Positions 1-12,400 of a stretch of 64,000 nt of DNA are shown one piece after another. This DNA is from Bicyclus anynana (Eukaryota; Arthropoda; Insecta; Lepidoptera; Nymphalidae), in the NCBI RefSeq assembly GCF_947172395.1, contig NC_069083.1, positions 14,912,501-14,976,500 on the forward strand. The letters are read 5' to 3'. The translations under genes were made by a program, and so were the position numbers. Under the pieces are notes generated by a model. It had not been told where the DNA came from. It did no database searches and saw only the letters and a program-made list of their open reading frames with translations. How positions within the stretch are numbered: position 1 is the stretch's first letter; each line of letters opens with the position of its first letter.

Positions 1-262
1 TCTCTGGGTTAGTGTGTCAAAAGGACATATCTTTTTTGTAAATGATTAAATTATCCTTTACTGGATTTAAATTTAGGTAATAAAGAAATGTTTATAGATT
101 GAAATTGATGAATTTTTTTTAACCCTTTCATTTATTTACTTGATTAGACTTATCTAACTTTCTAACTAAATACCTGTAATATATACCTAACCAAGTATTT
201 AGAGGCACAGGTTTAAATTAATAGGTAATAATGAAATAATGAAACAAAGAAGGATAAATATG

Positions 263-268
263 TTTATT
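263..268 (-). terminator. Candidate poly(A) signal AATAAA of the alpha2/delta gene
   Basis: AATAAA on the minus strand, 78 nt after the stop codon and the first canonical hexamer downstream. Position fits a short 3' UTR. No cleavage-site evidence can be read from sequence alone. Confidence 0.35.
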
Positions 269-345
269 CCGAAAGTAAGAAAGGTACAAATCTATGGGAC
301 GAAATATATCATTTTGTAATTAACAATAAATATTTTTTATCTTTA

Positions 346-453
346 TCATAAGTATAGTTTCGACACTAACAACGCTAATAGGATCATGCATATATGTGTC
401 ACAATGTTAGCTCTTGTAAGGCTTCCTATACCACACTCCGTTATGTTTCTTTC
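346..453 (-). CDS. alpha2/delta exon 19 (last): GPI-anchor-like tail and stop
   Basis: 108 nt including TGA (348-346), after TTTACAG|. It encodes ERNITECGIGSLTRANI and then a short hydrophobic end, CMILLALLVSKLYL. The ECGxxS plus hydrophobic tail layout matches the GPI-attachment region of alpha2/delta proteins. The phase 0 junction to exon 18 brings the total to a whole number of codons. Confidence 0.85.
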   Translation of the reverse strand, partial: ERNITECGIGSLTRANIVTHICMILLALLVSKLYL

Positions 454-3400
454 CTGTAAACAAGAATGAAATTATTTAATCTCAACCATAATTTCTTAAC
501 ATGCTTTGTGGAACACAATGCAGTCAATCAATATTCTATCTACCTTGTCATGATAAGTGTAACATCCTTCCAATGGTCTTCGAGGTAACCTTCCTAAGTC
601 TAGTTTGTGACACGGTTCGCTACTCTTCCGGGATGCCGGAGTTGGTATCGGTTCTATCTTTGGTGGCTCCTTACAACCATCGTACGTCCACGGCCCCTTT
701 TCAAGCACCACTAACAATAGATTGGTCTTTGTAACCAGTGTAGCCCAATATGGTGGGTTACATTTATCTTCTTCACCATTTACAACGACATACAATCCCG
801 TGGAGTCTAAGAAGTGTGACTGGTTCAGTATGTATAATGTGATGCTGTGATCGCAAGAAAACACTTTCTCGTCTTCCTTTTCTTTGGGCTCTTTGGTTTC
901 ATTTTTGATTGGTGGAACGTTGGTTGTCGTACTTTCGTACGAATTTGATTCTGTTTCTGTTTCTATTTCTAGGAATTCGGAATCATCTGCCACTGTAATA
1001 AAGATAATATGTTTTATAAAAATGACGATCGCTATAATGCACAGTTGTTTCAAAATTGTTTTATTTTTTTTTTTGTTATTTAACGACGATATTTAACGGA
1101 ATAATTAGACGGCCCATCTGACGTTAAGTAAAACACATCGCTTGGATCAAAGTATCATTTCACAGTGTATAATACTTGCTTGATGCTTTGTGCCTGACAA
1201 CTTGAGGCATAGGTTTTAACTTTTAAGCCTCATGTGCCAGTAATTTCAACAATAACTAAACCCTTCAGATAGGAAATGCTGTTGGACGAGCTTCGTCCCA
1301 AAAAGCTCTACGGGTATTAAAAATAATAAAAATAGTAATTTTAATTTCCTTTAATGAAGTTTGCATGTACCACAGCATTCTGTGGTGGTGTCTTTCTCAA
1401 ACACAACAACAGTTGGCCCGTAAAAGTAAAAGCAAATATATGTATACTAACCGTAATCGTACACTTTGTGGATGCTCACTGCATATGTATGGTTAATGCA
1501 ATTAAAAATATTAAATATTCCTAAAAAGGCCTCAACTAACAACCATTTGAAGAAATTCGATACAACACGTAAGGGCTGAAAAAGAAATGCAAAATTAGAT
1601 TAGATTAGAGAAACATATATTTTACTACATAATGTTTGCTTTTGGTCATATAAATCTAAGACTTTTGGTACTCGTATTTTAGACAAATTAAAATAAAGAC
1701 ACGTATAATGTTTTTGTTGTTTAGTTTAGCAAGTACCTATACTAATATTATAAAGCTGAAGAGTTTGTTTGTTTGTTTAATTGATTGAACGCGCTAATCT
1801 CAGGAACTACTGGTCCGAATTAAAAAAAAATTTCTGTGTTAGATAGCCCATTTATCGAGAAAGGCTATATATTATCCCCGTATTCCTACGGGAACGGGAA
1901 CCACGCGGGTGAAACCGCGCGGCGTCAGCTAGTTGAGTATACTTACTGTGTCTACAGAGAAACCACAATTAGCATCAGAGACTTCTCGTATGCTATCAGG
2001 GCACAGAGCTTGATAGTTAAACACCTCCGTATACTCGAACACATTTTTCTCAACGAAGGATTGCATCACTTGCTGCGTATGCTTTCCAGTCCCCACTGAT
2101 CCGAAGAACTGGCCCACATCCTTACTGTCTTTGCTCATTACTACGTATCCCGAGCTATCTATGACATAGCAATCGTAGTTACTATCCTCGTCACATTTTA
2201 ACTCGCCCTGAAAATAAATCAATTTGTAGTTAAATTGAAAAGCGCACAAAATATTTACTCTAAAAAGTTGTACTGCAAAACTTTGACACAAAATAGAAAT
2301 ATTCTAAAAATTAATTTTAGATTTATGGTCAATCCTTTCCTGGTTGGCTAGATTTGCATGAAAAACCTATATATAACCGGGATTGTCCTAAATAATTGTG
2401 GCAATGTGGTCCTATTTTTGTAAGCAGTAACAGCGGCAGTATTTTCGTATGTAGTTTTACTTACTAGTAGTATACATATTATACTATTGTGAATTTAGTG
2501 ACAGAATAAGCCATGAGGGAAATAATACCCTGATGAACTACCGGGATGTCTGGTTAAACCTTTGTAGCAGTTTATCGTGTCTATTAAAGATTACCTGCGA
2601 CGCTTATATTAATTTGTAGAATGTCATAAATTATAACAATTATTATCGAATGGTAAACTTTTGATTTTGAAGCTTTTAAGTTATATTGCGAATATAAATT
2701 AACCCAGTCTTGTAATTGAAGAGCGACTGTTTTCGATGTTTAAAAATATTCTGAATCTTCTAAATTCAGTCCTAAACAGACATGACTATTTAGAGTGTAT
2801 TTCCTTATTGTTGTTTTTCAAGCGCAATTTTGAATAATCTAACGTGGTACATCTGAACCCAAACGCGAAATATTAGGAAACAGGAAGGAAGCAAAACCAC
2901 TTTGATTACTATGATAATAAGTAAATACGTTAACGTCTATGAGGGCCTAAGTCATACCTTTGTACTCTCGGTCATTTTAAAAAATATATCTTGAAAATTA
3001 GAAAACATATACTGGAAGCCAACAACCGCCGCAGGAGTCTTCGAATCTCCATCCTTGTAGAATATAGCATAGCTAGCTGTAATAATAATGTCTCCATCTT
3101 TGTTAGCAACAGGTGGTCGCGATTTAATAATTTTATCTAGCACGGGGAGTTTTGTGGCTATCACCAGGGACTCTTTATCTATCATATGTTGTAAAACTGC
3201 GCCTTTGTACCAGGTCTCTTCGATTGCGTTGTAGTAATGGTCACCGAACACTCTGAAAAAGTTCACAACATATAAGATTAGCTCATCGTTCTAAACATGC
3301 AATAAAATCACCACCACGTTAGAACTACATACTTTCCAGGATATTCTTTCATTCTATTTCCTTCTTTATCAACCTTTTCGTTTTTAGTGTCATCATAAAT

Positions 3401-6400
3401 ATAATGCCATCGAGTCATTCCACTAGATGTAGCAATAAAGCGAACGCTCACGTTGTATTTCTCAGCCAAACGTCTTTCTTCATCAGTGGCTTCCCAAGTT
3501 CTGAAGTAAGGAGTTGAAAGTTTTGCATCAAAAACTAATTGTTTCACTAAATCTTCGTTGCAGTAGTAATCATCTCGCCCCAGTGGCGTTGTGCTACAGT
3601 GTTCTGTCAACAGTAAATAAATGTAAGTGTCTTATAAAAAGTATTATTAATACAATTCTTTTCAAAATCAAAATCAAAATCAAAAATCATTTATTTCAAG
3701 TAGGCTCACATTCTACCACCGGTTCGGAAATCAGGTTCTGCTGAGAAGATACCGGCAAGAAACTCAACAGTTGCTCTTTTGAAAAAGTCATACAGTATTA
3801 TAATTTACAATTGATAACAATTACTGTTTATATTTCTTATAGTTTTACTTCCTGTGTGAAGGTGGAAGCTGATCCAACGGGCTCCAAGCATCTTTATCAT
3901 TGAGGAACTCTTTAATGTTGTAGTACGCTCGACTAAGTAAATGTTTTTTAACACATTGCTTAAAGCTATGCATTGGCATGTCCATCACAGTTTCTAAGTA
4001 TATTTAAGTGTAACTAGATGCTTTGTTTGAAAAATTATTCTTTCCTTCTAGATTTTAGGTCTAGAATATGGAATAAATCAATGTCTGTATATTCTCATAC
4101 TAATAAATATAATTACCATTAACGTCAAATTCAACACTTGGTGCTTGTTCTCCATATTGTTTTTTGGTTATATCTATTTCATTTCTCGATATATTCACTA
4201 AAAATTTAAAAATTTCGATCTCTGCATTTTGCGATTCATGGCCCTCTAAGTAATGGTATTTGCAGTAGACCCTGTAATATTTTAGTCTGTAAGTTTTACA
4301 TAATCTACTTGAAATTCAAGGTACACAATAGGTAGAAAATAAACTTATTAATAATATTATTACCAATCCGGATGAACTCTATAAGCAAAATCGAAGTATG
4401 TGGTAACATTAACACCGACAAGCTCTTGTCCTTGTTTCGCCTCAAGGGGATTATCTTTTAACATAAGTTCTGTATCTCCATATCCCATGGGTAAAGATAT
4501 ACCCATCGAAAATGGAGTGCCTTCCAATTTGTTGAAAAAGTAATCGTGTTTCACGCGCGCAATCCTCCTGAGAACAGAAAACATGGAATATTGTTTACAG
4601 TTTGTATTTATATTTATTACACTTTTTGGAAATAATTCTATTTACCTTACAGGTAATGTATATGTCCATAATGAATTTGAAAAATAATAATTATTGAAGA
4701 ATATTTTCAAGGTACATTCTACAGCAAGATGTCAGATTCTCGTGTAGATTAGCAAAGTTTTATTATTCAGTGTAGATGATTAATAAATTAAACAATTAAC
4801 GTAAAGTAACACCTGCTTACAATTACCTCATATTGTCATAATGGTATAGAACCTCAACCTCCATCATACTGCCCTCGCGTGCATTGACCAAATTCTCCCT
4901 CAATAATTTGATCTTGTCTCCCAGCTCTCTAGGTCCTTTCCCATCATCTACTTGTTCCACTTCAACGAAATCGACACTATTATAATTCTTTTGAAGTTCC
5001 TTGTTGATCTAAAAATAAAACCTTACTTGAAAATAGATCAATCATAATAATGTACCAATGTCCTCTATAGGATGTCTTTGGATAAGAAAAAGCTGAATAT
5101 ATACTGCTACTCGTATTTCCTAGAAATCGAGAAAAAAATAATCATCATCATCATTATACAGACGTCTCTTGCTAGACACAGTCATTTAAGGACTTCAAAA
5201 CACCGTCTTAAGCCGCCTGCATCCAGCGGCTTCCTGCAATCCGAGTCATCCGTCCACCTAGTAAGGTGAATGAAACAAGCCAACGTCTACCGTCCAACTT
5301 CTCATCAAATTATGTGTCCCTTTTTTTACTTTAGTTATGTTAGTAACTTCGGATCATTTGCGGATTTGCTCATTTCTGATACGATCAGAGATACTCCGCG
5401 TAGCTCCATCGCCTGCTGAGTGACTGCTTTCTTACGAAGCCCATAGTTATCTAACTACGAGTATGAGATTAAAGTGATGAATATAAAATAGGTACTTACG
5501 CTAGTAATTAGCAGCGGGTGTAACAGCAAGTATCCGTTGTTGCTCACAATGAATGAATATCCATTGACGCCAAGCTGTAACCAAACAACTCAAAATATTT
5601 CTAAGTACCTAGTTATTAAAAGCATATACTTGAGTCACTTCGTAGAGCATGCAAGAATTACATTCTACGAGTACGTACTCGTATTTTTTTTTGTTATATC
5701 ATCCAGGGGTTATCGACGAAGCAGTCTATGTTATAGGTGTTGAGCCCCAGAAGCCTGTACAACTACACACTATACAATCTCTATCACCAATAGCTCCACT
5801 ACTACTTCGTAATACGGTAGTTGATTCATATCAAATTTAATATAAACAATATTAATTTTGTGTAGTACTAGGACTAAGGGTCCGAAATATATCCATATCA
5901 AATAATAAAAGTTAGGGATTTCATAGAAAACTTAACCTGAAAATTATGTATTTAATAAATTTTTCAAAAGTAAAAAAGCTGTCGTCCATTCTGTGACGTC
6001 ACGATGTTACTTGATGTCACTTAAGGAATTAAAGTTTGCTTGCCGTTTATTTCTTTGGTGACATTTTTAACTAATTAATTATTACTTTGTCAAACATTCA
6101 CTTTGGTTAAGGTTTAGTGTTAACGTGATGTCGTGAAACACTTAAAATATAGACATCATGGCCGATAGCGTTTTGGCTTCAGGATATTGTCAAAAAAAAT
6201 AAAAAAAAAATATGTATTCGTCTTAAAAAAAGTATCAACTAACCTATTTTCTTTTTAACTTCTAGTATCTAGTAGTAAATAGAAGTATCTTTGTTTCTCT
6301 CTTTTACTACTAGTGTCGTAAGTATTCTCTGTATACAAACCTGATGAGGTTGTGCGAGCTTAGCAATGCTGTCTATAGGCACATCGGTACCAGCGACCCC

Positions 6401-9400
6401 CAACAGTAAAGCGTTATTGCCATTCTTGTCTGTCTTGTCAAACGCAGGTATTGCCACTGACGTCACCAGTTTGTCTTCATCCGGCTACAAAATATTATTT
6501 TGATCATTGAATAAAAGTTCTGCAGTCTTGTTGATATACTGGTTGTCTATGCAGGTTTTTTTATATTTTTTTACACATATACACAACACAAACCACAGAT
6601 GGTTTCACTGTGAAAAAAAATGATTAGCGGGTAGTAAAACAAACAGCATAATCATTGTGTGAGTATTGCGAACCGCTGCTGCGAAAAAGTCCCAAAAAGT
6701 ATTCATTCAATTTCCGCCTATGCACATTCGTAAATATACTCGCATTTTTAAAAAGATTTTTGACCGTGTCCGGACGAGCGTTAAAAAAAGTTAAAATAAT
6801 AAAGTACAGCCTTCGCTTACCATATCGCTTCCAATTTAAATTCGAATTTCAAAAATGCTTGTAAAGTCTCATTCAAATAATTAATTTTGACTTTGAGTTT
6901 ACTTGGAATCTTGAGGATGGGTTCAACTTCAATGCCTGTATCGGGCTATGAAGTATAGAGTTTTTCTTGTACCCCTGGGGAGCACCTTTAACCGCCGGGC
7001 CCGGTCTGTGCCCGGTCGCAAAAGCCGTTCTTAGCTGACGTCTACTATCTATAAACTACCTCCCTACCAAATTTCATCTTTGTACGGTCAAGCGGTTTTT
7101 GGGATTTCCTGATGAATGACCTTTCGCATTTATATATAAAGATTAAGATGAAACTGAAACAAATCTAATTAAATAAAATAAAAGATTAATTTTTTTAAAT
7201 TACCTACTTAATTTAATAACTGAAAACATAAAAAAAGATTTGTTTTCCGCTTCAAAAACTAATAAATATTACGTTTTCCTTTATAAAGGAAGATACTTAA
7301 CAAAATAACCAAGTAAAAAACGCGGAAATGCAGCCAGTATTCTTGCCACCATTCCACGTGGGCATGATTTGTATAGTTATTAGGATAAGTTAGCTTAAGT
7401 TCCTTATTGTATTCTTTCTCAATAAATAATAAATAAATATACTTAAACAATACACATCACTATCTATATGAGTAAAAGTAGAACGCAATAAAAATTATGT
7501 AAAATAGGTTTATAACGAAAAACCCAACATAAAAAGCTCAAGGTAAAGAATCTCTTTATTTCAACTGTAATTATGAAAAGCTCGTACCGCAGTAGGAAGA
7601 CGAGAGCCACTCGGCGCATTTTGCCGTTTTCTTTTTATGAGGAGCACGTGTCTAGAAATAATTGGATTCGCACTTACGAAGCGCCTTTGTTGTCGCGTCA
7701 ATTCAAACTTCAAACGAACTACTTTTCAAGTTCTTTTTTATGTGACAAAGAACAATTGCGAAAGATCAGAAAGCAGGTTCAGGGAATTGATTTGTCGAAT
7801 CAAATCTGCTTCGCTTATTTACAAGTTAAGTACTTTGAACAGTCAAGTTTAATGTCTTTCAATATTTCGATAGTTTCTGTAAAATTTTATCCCAAAATCT
7901 GCATATGCACAATCTATACTTACTAATATTATAAAGCTGAAGAGTTTGTTTGGTTGAACCCGTTAAACTCAGGAACTACTGGTCTGATTTGAAAAATTCA
8001 GTTCAGTGTTAGATATTTATCGAGGAAGGCTATAGGCTATATTTTATCCCCGTATTCCTACGGAAACGGGAACCTCGCGGGTGAAACCGCGTGGCGTCAG
8101 CTAGTCCATATAGTAAATTAGTATAAAGTCTAACTAAACAACTAACCTGGCTACTAAACACAACCAAACAAACACAGTACAAACATCATTCGAGTCAGGT
8201 GTCAAGTAAATCCGCACGAACTGTACTACTCTATACTATTATTAGTAAGAGATAAAGTTTGTGGTATTATAGGGTGTAATCTCATGGATTTACTGTACCG
8301 ATTTTGAGAATTCTTTTACCACTAAAGCCACGTTATTGGTGAGTGTCATAGGCTATACTATCCCTACGGGATACGGGAACTACACGAGGCTTTACTTTAG
8401 TTTAAACTAATTTTACTTGATACGAATAGGTACGTCATACGGAAGCTACATAGATTTTAAAAATTCTTTCACTTTTCGAAAGCTACATTATTAGCGAGTT
8501 ACCAGCTATATTTATCCCCATATTCGTACGGGAGTGGGAGCCATGCGATTAAAATCATGAGAGTGTGCTAGTAAGTTTTATATAACAAGTAATGTCACAT
8601 CAATATTTAGTACTTCATTTAGATTACAACACAGTAGAATCGCCTAATTACTTCCTTACATTAAACAATTAACTCCAGAAACAAAGTAATTAGAACTAAA
8701 TCAATTAAAACTTTATAATTGTGTAACTTTGAAACTTACCTTCTCGACGTCTTTGCTCACATCCCACTTCTTAGTTCTCTGTGGAAAGAGGTAAAATTTT
8801 ATTTAACTATATAATTACTGTGTGTGAGAAAGAAACAAAGTTAATAAAATTAAAAATTAAAGTTGAATATCCTGAAGGCCATAAAATTAGCTAGAATAAC
8901 GACTTGCTTTTATTTCAGAAATTCTTTCCATAATAACAGAAAAGTCCAAATGGTGTTGCAATAATATGTGAGCTAGATTTTAGAAACTTGTTTTTTTTTT
9001 ATTTTAATATAAAAAATGTGTTGTAAAAGGAGCTTGTTGTCTTACACCGATTTTAGCTTTCAAATGACAAAAACAGCATCGAAATCGGTCCATCCGTTTG
9101 AGAGCTACAACGTCACACAAATACATCGACGTCAAACTTATAACACCACTCTTTTTGCATCGGGGGTTGAAAAATAAACTATATGTTTTACTCTCTAGAT
9201 TTATAAAAAAAATAATATACCACAAATCATACAAATAACGAAAGTTACTATAATGTTTCATTAACAAAGTAGTTATTTTAATTAAATTATTGACGGTTTC
9301 TAAATTGTTTTTTTTAAAAAAAAAGAGTACTGTTTACCAACAAACAAATTTAAAATGGGGGTATAAATCACTAGTCATTTCATACCTAATAATAATTATA

Positions 9401-12400
9401 ATTAATATGGTCTAAAATGAATGAAAATAAATTTGATTAATAAGCTTAGAACAATAAGATATAGTTAATATATTATAAATAACATTTTATAAGCAAACCA
9501 TACATAATTTAAAATAAATAAGTTATGAATTGACATGATTTTCTACCTTCATTTCTAATTTCTTTGTTGGTAAACAGTACTCATAAAGAAAGGTTGTGGT
9601 ATAGTGAAGGTAAGTATTGCTTGAATATGTTACTCGTAGGCTTTACTATACGTCTACGGCGTAGCGTTGTAGCGATCGTAGATCCGCGGTTCATAGCCTG
9701 GGGGTAATTGTCGGGGGTAAAACGCTATTCTGAGGGGTAATGAGCTACTATTAGATAACAAAGAGCATACCAACAACCGGACCATTACCGAAGATAAAAG
9801 CATTCGCAAGTTTTTAATGTTAGAACTTTTTTATAGACCGTACTTAAGTACATTTTGATTAGATGAGAAACCACTGACGTAGTAAATACGTTGACCTACG
9901 AGTACCAAAAATGATTAAAAAATGTATTTAACAATCATAGAAATATGATGATGCAGGGATAGATGATAACAGCTGCTTCCACTCCTGAACATTATTAATA
10001 ATCCAGTCATCTTAACCAAAAATTAGTCAACCTCTAAATGAGACAGAGCGAGTTTTTCAAAAACGCATTATAAATCTTTAAAACAAAATTTGTGGGTGAC
10101 ACTACCATTTATAGCACGATCAATAAAATTATTGCCATTTTCGCAAAATATTATTTTTACGACCGTAAATTCATTTATAGAATACCTTAGACGCGGCTAC
10201 AAGGTTAAAGACTTAAGACAAGTTTTACTTGTAGATAACCAAAATACGTTTTACGAGTTTCGTAGAACTTTCAGCTTACTATCCTCCTCTCATTACGATC
10301 AAACCCTTACTAGATATCAATATGTATTAATAATATTACATTACTTCAAATTAATACAAAAATAAATACAAATTCATTTTATGTCTTTCAACTTTCACAT
10401 ATAGAATTTCTGACATTTAGCAAACTCAAATGATATCTACTAAGATAGGTAGATAAACGTAGTTACTCTTGTTACGAAATGTTATTTGCTTCTCGAACTT
10501 CGCCTCGTTATTACTCGGAAAAGCAATAATAATTTGCCATCAGTTGCGAACGTACAGCAAAGTACATATTGATCCAGTTAGTAACCTTGTTTTGAACAAG
10601 TTTACCTAAACTTCGGGTAACGGTATAAAGTAGGTACAACAGGGATATTCATTTATTCAAACACGCAAGGTTGGCGCTACTTCTTCAGTCAGAGTATGTA
10701 TGGCTATTAAATATTTACCACTCTAAGGCACGAGAATAGGTTTCTGTTTATCATGGCCTTAGAATTTTGATCCTTTTACTTACATAAAAAACAAATAGAG
10801 TTCTATTTATAAACTATAAGTTTGTTGAAAATGCTGTAATTTATCCATTTAAATGATTATATTTCTTCGATGAGTTTTATGCTAAACAACCGTCTGAACA
10901 CCGCCATTCTCTATGCAAAGATCTGCCCCCCTAGCCAAGTGGCACGTCGATTGTCTTTCTACGATCACTAACGCTTCGAAAACTAGAAAGATGTATTGAA
11001 ATGACAGATCTTGATCACGTGACATCTTTCTAGTTTTTGAAGTGTTAGCGATCGTAGAAAGAGAATCGACGTGCCACTTGGCTAGGGGGGCCGTATTTTA
11101 TTCTAGATAATAAGTGCCGTTTTCTGGATCATTAACAGTGATTATGCAAAATTTCATGATGAGCCGATAAGGAATCAAGTGAAACTGTACACAACAACCT
11201 GCCTCAGTGCGAAAAATGCTCAGAACATCGTGAAAGCCTAGCTAAAAATCTCATCTATACTATAACAATCTGATTTATACTATAATATTATAAGGAGTTT
11301 AGTTAGTAGAGTGTCTGAGGTTCTAACAAACTCACAAACTAAAACCGCGGCTAGCCTAATAATAGGTCAGCCTATAGAATGGGTGTATTCCCAATAAAAC
11401 TTGCGAAATCTTTAATTGAGCCTCAATAGCTCAACGGTAAGAGCGATCATACTCACCACCGAGGGGTGGTGGTTCGATCCCCGCCCCGTTGGTCTATTGT
11501 CGTACCCACTCCTAGCACAGTCTTTCCCGACTAGTTGGAGGGGAATGGTAATATTGATCATATTTAAAAATATGGCAAATATTCTTTAAAAAAAAAATTA
11601 ACAAGAATAAAACCTTAGAAGCCTTACCGTATCATCGATGTTTGCATGTGTCCAAGTAGGGGGTGGGTCTTTGCCTTCCAAGATCATGGGGCGAGCAATG
11701 ACCTTGATGTACTTTAGCACCTGCTGCTGAACCTCTTCCACTGAATGGATATGCACGAAGTAACCTTAAACAAATAATATCAGATTTACTAACTACCAAA
11801 ATCACAGACCTCCCATCTAATCTAAACCAATAATCTAATAGTTGATCTCACTACACTGTCGCGCGAGCGGCGAGACGAGCCGCAAGGCGAAGTACACGGC
11901 GATTTCGAGACGATGTACGAGGCGTGAGTGTAATAGCTCGTATTTTTTAGATTAAGCGAAATTTGCATTGAAAATATATTTATATCCTTGTTTAACACAG
12001 GAGTTTTGTCGAAAGAAACCATGATTCCTGCGAGATTTGCGAAAAATTGGTTGTAATGATGGTATGAACTCTTTCACGCAAAAACTACTGAATGAATTTG
12101 GTTGTTGTTTGGAAAAAATGTGGAAACCACAACTTTACGTAAACGAAGTCGCGGCCTAGTATTCTAAAAAACTTAAAGTTAAAAGTATTCTAAATCGTTT
12201 TAGAAAAAATAATTGCATTAGCAAAGTAAATCAAACACAACACTATTACCTCTGTTAAGACACGCCATCCACTGTATTTCACGGACATTAGTCACCTCTT
12301 TACCAATAAGATATGTGAACACTCTCACTGGTATGTAAGTCTTATTATCGACCACTTCTCTGTTATGCTCCTCAAACACCTCCGTTAGATTTCCAGGCAC

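Noticed and set aside
496..543. TAA at 496-498 as the true end of the alpha2/delta gene
   Set aside because: The end would lack the hydrophobic tail typical of the family, while a good donor at 543 and a good last exon at 453-346 restore it. Kept only as a possible isoform.
5990..6020. cAMP-response-like site (tgacgtca) in intron 9
   Set aside because: A single 8-bp match in intronic DNA is expected by chance; a similar string occurs near 52455 inside unrelated sequence.
11417..11490. Possible tRNA gene (A and B boxes)
   Set aside because: The downstream body and a second copy at 38145-38332 show it to be a tRNA-derived SINE.
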